Below are positions 57,413 to 64,000 of a stretch of 64,000 nucleotides of DNA, piece after piece. Origin of the DNA: Diphasiastrum complanatum (Eukaryota; Streptophyta; Lycopodiopsida; Lycopodiales; Lycopodiaceae); NCBI GenBank assembly GCA_029204225.1, contig CM055106.1, positions 47,066,633-47,130,632 of the forward strand. The letters are read 5' to 3'. Position 1 is the stretch's first letter. Every line of letters begins with the position of its first letter. The position numbers were made by a program, and so were the translations under genes. The notes below the pieces were generated by a model. It did not search any database. It was not told the DNA's origin and saw nothing but the letters and a program-made list of their open reading frames with translations.

Positions 57413-57864
57413 CTCAGGAGTCACTCTACAGGTGGCTCCAACATATTAAACATCATCTGACTTATAGACGACGACGACGACGACGAAAGTCAAAGACGTC
57501 GGCCATGTCGATGAAAGCCAGTTATTGTTCCACTTGAATTGAAGTAAAGACTTGCCCTAACTACTTTGAAAGTAAATTTTCAAAAAGTCCTAAATGGATG
57601 GATGCCAGCGCATTACGGCCAGCTAGCTATTGCAATCTGCGACCTCATTAGTTGTCCTACTAAATACATGTTAATTGCTTTAATATAAATAGCTGATCAT
57701 CAAAGACTTTTAAAACTCTTGCTTAGCTCTCTAGCTTAGCTTTTCTATTAGAGTTCAATTAGAGTATTGTTATTTGCACTTAATGCTTATCAGCGAAAGT
57801 GCATCAGACAGAGTTTTCAGTTACTCAAAGATAGCTTAGAGTACGCGGTTTCATCCGCAATCCT
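57413..57864 (+). mobile_element. Copia LTR fragment, about 450 bp
   Basis: Matches 54505 to about 54955 of the right-arm 3' LTR (CAGGAGTCACTCTACAGGTG ... GTTTCATCCGCAATC) with few differences. It has neither LTR terminus and no target duplication. It is bounded by the two copies of block X with short microhomologies, so it arrived by a recombination or template-switch event rather than transposition. Confidence 0.88.
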
Positions 57865-58150
57865 TCAAATTTGATAGTAATACCTTTATATGTCCCTAGT
57901 AAGGAAAAAAACATACATTTGTTTATATCTATAAGCTAGCATGAATGCATCTTTCTTTTTTTAGTACCTAACTAAAGAATGTCTAGCTTTGGAAACAATT
58001 TGTATAATTAGAGAATGTTTGGGAAGTATTCAGTAGATATGTAAGTATTCAGTAGATATGTAACTAGTCCTTGGGATGAATACAAGATTAAGTCTTTTAT
58101 TAATATAATGAAGCCATTATGCACATACATTTTTTGTCACTTAGATTATC
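57865..58150. repeat. Duplicated block X, second copy
   Basis: Second copy of 57146-57412, with an extra 19-bp internal duplication (AAGTATTCAGTAGATATGT twice at about 58025-58063). Confidence 0.88.
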
Positions 58151-58542
58151 CAATGGTGTGGAATGTTGCAGTTTTGATGGCTGAAAGGCATATGATGGTA
58201 AGTAACTGGCAATCACGAACTCCTTCATAAATATAGCCGTGAATGTTGAACAAGGGTGAGGTGAAAGCCAAATCAAAGAATCTCCGACTGGATTGGATTG
58301 GTTAATGCACGCTAAAATCTGGGCAAAAGATTTACAAACATCCGAAAGGAATATCTGACAGCACTTGGGATGGCACCACGAAGATAGAGTTCGTAATAGC
58401 CAACGTCAGATTCCAATTAGTTCGTGGATCTTCATAGTTGTTAATGTTATTAAGTAAGTATTCACAAGCATACTTTTAAAATGTGAAGATTCTTGTGGAC
58501 AAACCAGGCCACTTCGCGATGGCTTGGGGGGCTTTTCTCCAT

Positions 58543-58554
58543 TTATATATATAT
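58543..58554 (+). promoter_or_regulatory. TATA box of the protease gene
   Basis: TTATATATATAT ends 85 bp before the ATG at 58640, which leaves room for a transcription start near 58580 and a 5' leader of about 60 nt. The same box is kept in the left-arm copy. Confidence 0.6.
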
Positions 58555-58639
58555 GCAGACCAACACTTGATGCTTTACTCCTCCTCTGACACTCATTTTC
58601 AATAGTCTGTGTTTGTGACGCAGCTGTAAACACATTGCC

Positions 58640-60124
58640 ATGGCTGCCAGCTTCATGAGCGCAATCATGAGCAGAGGTGGCGCGATACAACATTTGCTAT
58701 TGTTGTTGCTAGGAGTTGCCTTCCTCATCAGCACTTCCCTGCTCCTTATAGCTGAGGCTTCCGGCTGCTTGGACCATTCCTCTGCTGCTACCCAGACATG
58801 CACTGCAGCGAATGAGCAGTTGGATGCGTCTGGGTCCAGGCTGCTTTCCGAAGCCAAGAAGCAGGGTGGCGTGAGATCGGAGCTGATTCATAGGGATAAG
58901 CTCTCAGCCTCCAACGCAACTTTATATGAAAGAATCCAGCAGGCAATCGGCCGGAGCAACGGCCGTCTCAAAAGTATTGCAAACAAAGCTCGTGCCTACT
59001 CCAACTCTACAGCTGCTGCGTCTAGGTTGTTATCCAGTTTCACCACGCCTGTCTCGTCGGATCAAGGAGAGTACCTGATGCAATTTCAGATAGGCACGCC
59101 CATTACAACCTTCCATGCCATCGCCGACACAGGCAGCGACCTGATTTGGGTGCAATGCTTGCCATGCACATCCTGCTATCAAACCAACGATCCCATCTTC
59201 GATCCTTCTACATCTTCCTCTTACGCTACGCTTTCCTGCAGCAGCTCGACATGCCAAGCCCTGAACGGCAATATACAATGCAGCGGCTCCCAGTGCGGAT
59301 ACGTCTACGGATACGGTGACGGCTCCTCTACCAGCGGAGATTACTCCACGGAGACGCTCACGTTATCTACCACCACCGGTGGCTCTGTGGCCCTCTCCCC
59401 TCTCGCATTTGGCTGCGGCCACAACAATGCAGGAACCTTTTCGCCCGACTCTGGTGGCCTGGTGGGTTTGGGCAGGGGACCTATCTCTCTCATTTCTCAA
59501 CTCAGTTCAGTCATCACAGAAAAGTTTTCTTATTGTCTTGTCACCTTTGGTGACTCCAACACTATCACTAGCCCCCTCCTCTTTGGGTCCGCCGCTGCTC
59601 TTTCCGGCAGTGGAATTGGTACCACTTCCATCCTCAACGGTGCAGTCCCCACCTTCTACTACGTGCTTATCACAGGCATCGCCGTTGGAGGAACAGCTCT
59701 TAGCATTCCCAGCAGCAGTTTCGGTTCCTCCAGCGATGGTACAATTTTCGACTCCGGCACCACACTTACCTACTTTGAGAGCCAAGCATATCAGATCGTC
59801 AGATCCGCATTTGCCAGCCGCATTTCCCTCCCAACTGTTGATGGATCCCCGTACGGCCTGGACCTTTGCTACGACATATCGTCCAACCCAAATTATCAGC
59901 CTCCCTCTTTCCAAATCTCCTTTTCAGGAGCCAACCTCACCCCCCCTGCCGCCAACTACTTCATTCTCGCCGACACCAACGTCTTGTGCCTTGCCTTGGG
60001 AGACGCAGGAGCATCTGGATCTGGAAATCCATCCATCGTTGGGAACATAATGCAGCAGAATTATCATGTGCTCTACGATCTCACCATTTCCAAATTGTCA
60101 TTCCAGAAGACCACCTGTGAATGA
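58640..60124 (+). CDS. Nepenthesin-like aspartic protease (A1B family), complete, 494 aa
   Basis: A single uninterrupted frame of 494 codons and the only intact host-type gene here. Residues 1 to about 41 form a hydrophobic signal peptide (LLLLLLGVAFLISTSLLLIA), followed by a propeptide to about 140. The protease starts GEYLMQFQIGTP. The first catalytic motif is DTGS (Asp163) within ADTGSDLIWVQC. The nepenthesin-type Cys-rich insert follows (Cys173, 176, 179, 200, 205, 214 and 219), then flap Tyr225 in YGDGS, the second catalytic motif DSGT (Asp371) and a C-terminal IVGNIMQQNYHVLYD. Length and domains (TAXi_N, TAXi_C) are normal for the family. The protein is probably secreted or vacuolar, with N-glycosylation sequons at Asn92 and Asn122. 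It is intronless. The start is supported by the signal peptide and by the identical ATG in the left-arm copy. Substrates are unknown; relatives act in defence, development or digestion. Confidence 0.96.
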   Translation: MAASFMSAIMSRGGAIQHLLLLLLGVAFLISTSLLLIAEASGCLDHSSAATQTCTAANEQLDASGSRLLSEAKKQGGVRSELIHRDKLSASNATLYERIQQAIGRSNGRLKSIANKARAYSNSTAAASRLLSSFTTPVSSDQGEYLMQFQIGTPITTFHAIADTGSDLIWVQCLPCTSCYQTNDPIFDPSTSSSYATLSCSSSTCQALNGNIQCSGSQCGYVYGYGDGSSTSGDYSTETLTLSTTTGGSVALSPLAFGCGHNNAGTFSPDSGGLVGLGRGPISLISQLSSVITEKFSYCLVTFGDSNTITSPLLFGSAAALSGSGIGTTSILNGAVPTFYYVLITGIAVGGTALSIPSSSFGSSSDGTIFDSGTTLTYFESQAYQIVRSAFASRISLPTVDGSPYGLDLCYDISSNPNYQPPSFQISFSGANLTPPAANYFILADTNVLCLALGDAGASGSGNPSIVGNIMQQNYHVLYDLTISKLSFQKTTCE

Positions 60125-60362
60125 AAGATCAAATGAACACAGCCTACCAACCCACATGCCTAACTTATTTTTAGTTGAAGTGCTGCAATGTATACACGGT
60201 TATCTAGTTCATAAACATCCGAGCGTCAAATTTGTAAATAACCCTTTATAAGGAGCTTCTTGTAGTTGCGAAGTAGCAACGAATCGAACAATTGGTTTAA
60301 GATCATCAATTATTTTCAGCTTTTGTTGACTGTAACTTGTAAATATCAATATAATAACTAGC
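60125..60362 (+). other. 3' flank of the protease gene
   Basis: AT-rich sequence with AATAACC (about 60235), CTTTATAAGG and AATATAATAACTAG (about 60348), any of which could serve in plant-type polyadenylation. The reading is by composition only. Confidence 0.35.
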
Positions 60363-60656
60363 TTGTTATCTTTTCTATGGTTAGCCTATGTTGGTATGGA
60401 AGAGTCCTTATATTATTTCTTCCCATGTGTTAATGAAGAGATGAGTTTTTCGGCAAGCTCGACATCCAGTGCAGGCAACGACACATCTCTCGCAAACACT
60501 ACGTCTGAAGCACCCTGGTTAGATCGGAGCTTGTTTTGTAAGGAATTTTCTCTCGATAAGCATAAGATGACTGCTTTCTTGCAGCACCAGGGGTTCAGAT
60601 TCTTGCCATGGCGGCAACCTGCTGCTGCTACTTCTAATTTACGAAAATCACTGTAG
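60363..60656 (+). CDS. Unrecognised 97-codon open frame
   Basis: Begins with an aromatic, hydrophobic stretch (MLSFLWLAYVGMEESLYYFF), then a Ser/Thr-rich segment and SEAPWLDRSLFCKEFSLDKH, FLQHQGFRFLPWRQPAAA. No family is recognised. It starts 238 bp after the protease stop, partly within what could be that gene's 3' UTR. It may be chance or a remnant of a real exon, because the second half has a balanced, protein-like composition. Confidence 0.2.
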   Translation: MLSFLWLAYVGMEESLYYFFPCVNEEMSFSASSTSSAGNDTSLANTTSEAPWLDRSLFCKEFSLDKHKMTAFLQHQGFRFLPWRQPAAATSNLRKSL

Positions 60657-61282
60657 CATCTAGTGAATATCCTCTTTCATAAATTTGCTTGTTTTGATAT
60701 TGGCACTGTTTGCAATGTTAGAGAAGTAGGTTTAGGTCATGTTAGGTTTAGGGCACTTCAAGTAATTTTAGGTAACGTGAAGAGTCACGGGTACTGAAAC
60801 ACCACGTTCAATCAAAACGTCGCTTCGCTCAAGTCTCAGTTGTTCATGTAGAGGCTACGCCTCATCTCTTTCATTCATTCAATAGATGGGGGCATTGTTT
60901 TCACTAACCTTTGTGAAAGATCGAGATCAAGCATTGATGAGATCTTGTTGGATCAAGATCATATGTTTGAGAGGGAGTATTTCCAGAGGTTCAAGTCTGA
61001 ATATATTCATATCTTTGATATCTTTGATGATCAAGAGAAAGGTAAGCAAGTGGAAGCGACTCACTTTGCTTTACTCACATGTTTTGGAGAATCTTCTTGT
61101 GTAGATGATGCTATGCAAGTGGATATTAGTTCTCATGGTTTTCATGCTGGAAAATCAAGTAATGGATATGGAAAACAAAGTTTGTTCAAATTTTGATGGT
61201 CAAGAGGAAGATCAAGAGGTTGGTCTCAAAGGGCTTCAACAACACAAAAGGAAAGGTGGCAATTTGGAGCTAGTAAGATGTT
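60657..61282. other. Anonymous DNA with short frames
   Basis: Frames at 60886-61104, 60945-61196 and 61105-61299 overlap. The one at 60945 (FQRFKSEYIHIFDIFDDQEK) has protein-like composition but no recognised domain. It may be LTR or leader sequence of copia-3, but no LTR boundary was seen. Confidence 0.3.
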
Positions 61283-62014
61283 TTGGATCTATTTTTTAAG
61301 GAGTCTTTAAACTCAAGAAATGTCAAAGGAGCAGCAAGGAAGTGTTGTTCAAGTTTACTTTACTTGTTCTATCTCATGTTTGAGCTATTTCATGTGGATG
61401 TGTGCAAATTGTCAAGATATGGACAAACTAGCTACATTGTCTTGCAATATCTTATTGTTGGAGTTGTACTAGCATCCTTGGATGGTTTTGCTTATGGAAA
61501 TGAAGCCAATGGAAGTTTATTATATTACTCATCCATGGCTAAGTTCTCAAGTGTTGAGCTACATGGTGCCAATACTAGGAGATTGTCAATTTTTAGTGAA
61601 TTCATGGTCATTTTCTTGTGTCAAGTAGATCTTGAAGAAGGACTAGTGCTACCACTTAGTTATATGAAGTCATGTGGTGCTGGATTAGCATCATTGATTT
61701 ACTCACTTACTCATGGATTTCCAAGGTTTGATGGTTTCTTGTGGCAAGATGGAGATGGAGGTTAATTCATGGAGTTTTATGGTGGAGGCATATCAAGAAA
61801 GGACAAAGTTGGAGGAGACAAACAAGCAAATGGTTATCACTCACATTTATTGTTTAGTTGTTGGAATTTTCCAGAGAGTTCAAAGTTTGAAGCATGGAGG
61901 AATCATTTAATTCACATTCTATTTGGTTCTTCATGTTCTAGTTATATCTTGATGTGTAAAATTGATGTAAGAAATAGTGAAAAAAGTGATTTCACCATTT
62001 CATTGGGCGCGTAG
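61283..62014 (+). pseudogene. Unrecognised long frame with one internal stop
   Basis: One frame runs from 61283 to 62014 with a single stop at 61763-61765, then continues in the same frame with further stops to 62224. It encodes a hydrophobic beginning (SSLLYLFYLMFELFHVDVCK), several Ser/Leu-rich segments and a Gly-rich middle (FYGGGISRKDKVGGDKQANG). No domain is recognised. It lies directly upstream of the copia-3 gag, so it may instead be that element's LTR or leader, open by chance. Confidence 0.3.
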
Positions 62015-62201
62015 TTGGGAGTTGACAACTGAGTGCATTTCAGAAGGCGACGCCGACTTGGCTTTCAAATTGGTGGAAAAGCGGCGAGTGGCTTGGTAAG
62101 GAAAAAAGTACAGGTCTCATTTTCAACTTTTGACATCACAGTTGGCCTCGACATACTGCTTTTAGCCTACGACAGAAGTTTCAAGCAATTTTGCGATAAA
62201 C

Positions 62202-63020
62202 ATGGGAGAGTCCATTTTGAGTGAAAGTAGCAAATTGGACAAGATTTCCAACTATGCATTGTGGAAATTCAAAATGAAAAACATACTGATGGAGAAAGAC
62301 GTGTGGGAAGTCGTCACAGGTGATGAGAGAAGTCCGCCAAATGAAACGGATATCAAAGTGTTCGACAAAAAGATGAGAAAAGCTTTGACCTTCATTAACT
62401 TGTCAGTGAAGGATCACATCATTACCCACATTTGTGATGCTGTTACACCCAGACAGACATGGGATGTGCTAAAGGAGCAGTTTGAGACGTCAAATCCGTC
62501 TAGAATCGTGTTTCTGAAGTCAAAACTGAATAGTGCCCACATGGAGCAAGGAGAGCACATTCAGACGTACATAACCAGAATCAAGACAATGAGGGATGAA
62601 CTGCATTCTATTGGTGAGTGCATGCGTGATGGGTGCACAATGCATTGTGCGGCATTGCAGATTCCTATCAGATGTTTGTGAGCAGAATAACATCAAGAGA
62701 AAGATTGTCAACCTTTGACGAGCTCATAGGAATCTTGATGCAGGAAGAGCAACGGCGAGAAATGGTGAAAGCTAGACGTCAAAATACTGACGATCAGGCA
62801 CTTGCGACATGCCAAAAACAAGGCAAGAGCAAGGGCAAGAAGAAGTCTAAACAGCAATTTGCCAAGACTCAGGAGGATGAGAGATCTTTCAGTAAGACCA
62901 AGAAGAAAGACAAGTGCTTCCATTGTAATAAAAAGGGCCATTGGAACAGTGAATGTCGCGAATTCCTGGCGGAACAAGACAAGGGAAAACCAAAGCAAGC
63001 AGGTAACCTCTAGCATCTTC
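62202..63020 (+). pseudogene. Copia-3 gag
   Basis: The ATG at 62202 starts MGESILSESSKLDKISNYAL with WKFKMKNILMEKDVWEVVTG, the copia Gag signature. It continues through AMTPRQTWDVLKEQFETS-like and LNSAHMEQGEHIQTYITRIK sequence. A frameshift near 62640-62680 moves it into the frame 62633-63013, which carries FDELIGILMQEEQRREMVKA, a Lys-rich run and a complete zinc knuckle CFHCNKKGHWNSEC (about 62917-62958). It belongs to a different copia family from the duplicated one. No tRNA-iMet primer site was found upstream. Confidence 0.9.
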
Positions 63021-63540
63021 ATATCTACATTGTCATCTAATCAAGATGATCAAGCATGGTATATTGACTCGGGAGCCACAATACACATGACAGGTAACAA
63101 GAATTGGTTCAGTAGCTTGAAAGTGTTGGATAATGGAACGTCCATTTCACAAGCAAATGGTGATGTGTGCAAGATCAAGGGGATAGGCACCGTTTTAATC
63201 CAACTACCTGATGACAAAAGCAGGATGATCAGGGAGGTACTTTACGCACCAGGTTTGAAGAAAAATCTACTTTCTATTGGAGTCATTACTGATCAAAAGT
63301 TGAAAGTAGAATTTGCCCATGATCATTGCTTTGTGAAGGATGTGAATCAAAAGTTCAAAATTATTGCGGATGGAGTAAGGGAGCCCAATACTAAATTGTA
63401 CAAGTTGAATGCTACAATCAAGGGGCAACATGGACTTGTCTTGTCCATTCCATCGCAAACTGAGTTGTGGCATAAGAGGCTTGGTCACTTGAACTTAGGA
63501 AGCCTCAGTTTGATGAGAAGATTGGAGATGGTAACATGAT
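63021..63540 (+). pseudogene. Copia-3 protease and GAG-pre-integrase
   Basis: In the frame 62802-63539 the sequence reads DQAWYIDSGATIHMTGNKNW, with the copia protease active site DSGA intact. It continues VLYAPGLKKNLLSIGVITDQ and TELWHKRLGHLNLGSLSLMR, the LWHxRLGH signature of the GAG-pre-integrase domain. A stop at 63537-63539 precedes the next frame, and MCKSCVYGKQHREKF completes the zinc-binding part at about 63570-63615. Confidence 0.9.
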
Positions 63541-64000
63541 TGCCTACCATAGAAGACCACTTGAAATCGATGTGCAAATCATGTGTATATGGGAAGCAAC
63601 ATCGAGAGAAGTTTAATAAAGGTGGTGTTGCAAGGGCAAAGAATATCCTGGATTTGATCCACACAGATTTATGCGGGCCTATGAGGACTATGTCCTTAGA
63701 TAAAGCCTTCTATTTCATGACCTTTATTGATGATATGTCACGTAAGATGTGGATCTACTTCTTGAAGAAGAAATCGGATGCATTTGACAATTTCAAGAGC
63801 TTCAAGCACTGGTCGAAAATCAGACAGGTAGGAAGATCAAAGTCCTAAGATCAGATAGTGGAGGTGAGTACAAGTCTAATGACTTCCATGATCTTTGTGA
63901 TCAATGTGGGATCAAAAGACAATTTACGCAAGCTTATACTCCTACTCTCAATGGTGTAGTTGAGTGCAAAAATTGTACGATTGTGAAAAGTGCAAGATCT
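63541..64000 (+). pseudogene. Copia-3 integrase core, running off the window
   Basis: LDLIHTDLCGPMRTMSLDKA (first Asp) and FMTFIDDMSRKMWIYFLKKK lie in frame 63540-63848. After a shift near 63830 the sequence gives KVLRSDSGGEYKSNDFHDLC (second Asp) and AYTPTLNGVVECKN (Glu). All three DDE residues are present, so this element is the best preserved copia in the window. The rest of pol lies to the right of position 64000. Confidence 0.88.

Noticed and set aside
59316-60050. A 244-codon plus-strand ORF inside the protease gene, and several minus-strand ORFs over 58543-59914
   Set aside because: Shadow frames of the intact protease gene. Pro/Ser/Leu-rich composition follows from the codon bias of the real frame.

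Overview
The window is nuclear DNA of a land plant, probably one with a large, repeat-rich genome such as a gymnosperm. The evidence is layer upon layer of decayed Ty3/gypsy and Ty1/copia retrotransposons with tRNA-type primer sites, long (CT)n tracts, CACTA and hAT DNA-transposon relics, and one plant-type (nepenthesin-like) aspartic protease gene. The plant assignment is firm. The gymnosperm assignment is inference from TE density only.

Layout. 1-10.2 kb: a minus-strand gypsy element (gypsy-1) with broken gag, protease, RT, RNase H and integrase, bracketed by two arrays of a related 25-bp minisatellite and followed on its 5' side by a probable LTR. 10.4-12.3 kb: a plus-strand gag-like relic with a probable 3' LTR. 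12.5-14.5 kb: a frameshifted DUF7869-family gene. 15.2-17.4 kb: LTR, primer site and leader of a Tat/Athila-like gypsy element on the plus strand. 17.4-23.9 kb: a minus-strand gypsy element (gypsy-2) that has lost all of its RT. 24-32.5 kb: a dispersed repeat, an integrase fragment, two copia 5' ends and long anonymous AT-rich DNA.

32.5-59.4 kb is the most structured part. A large inverted duplication has a left arm at about 35.7-42.5 kb and a right arm at about 50.2-59.4 kb. Each arm carries, in mirror order, a copy of one copia insertion, the same anonymous upstream DNA and the aspartic protease gene. The right-arm gene (58640-60124) is a complete 494-residue open frame with a TATA box and is the only intact host-type gene in the window. 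The left-arm copy is frameshifted and cut in two: its 5' part is on the minus strand at 35735-36462 and the next 252 bp lie on the plus strand at 32546-32797. The two pieces abut at exactly the same nucleotide of the gene, as expected for an inversion breakpoint. Between them sit a 914-bp non-autonomous hAT element with perfect 17-bp terminal inverted repeats and an 8-bp target duplication, and a CACTA (DUF4216) relic. The spacer between the arms holds a third gypsy element (43.5-48.3 kb), a second DUF4216 relic and a copia stub.

60.1-64 kb: gene 3' flank, anonymous partly open sequence, and the 5' part of a better preserved copia element that runs off the window end.

The genes do not form an operon or pathway. 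Apart from the protease gene, the coding content is transposon machinery broken by stops, frameshifts and deletions. I saw no wholly new molecular system. The most notable items are the split and inverted protease copy, the reciprocally deleted copia copies in the two arms, the hAT element, the DUF7869 relic and the 25-bp arrays.
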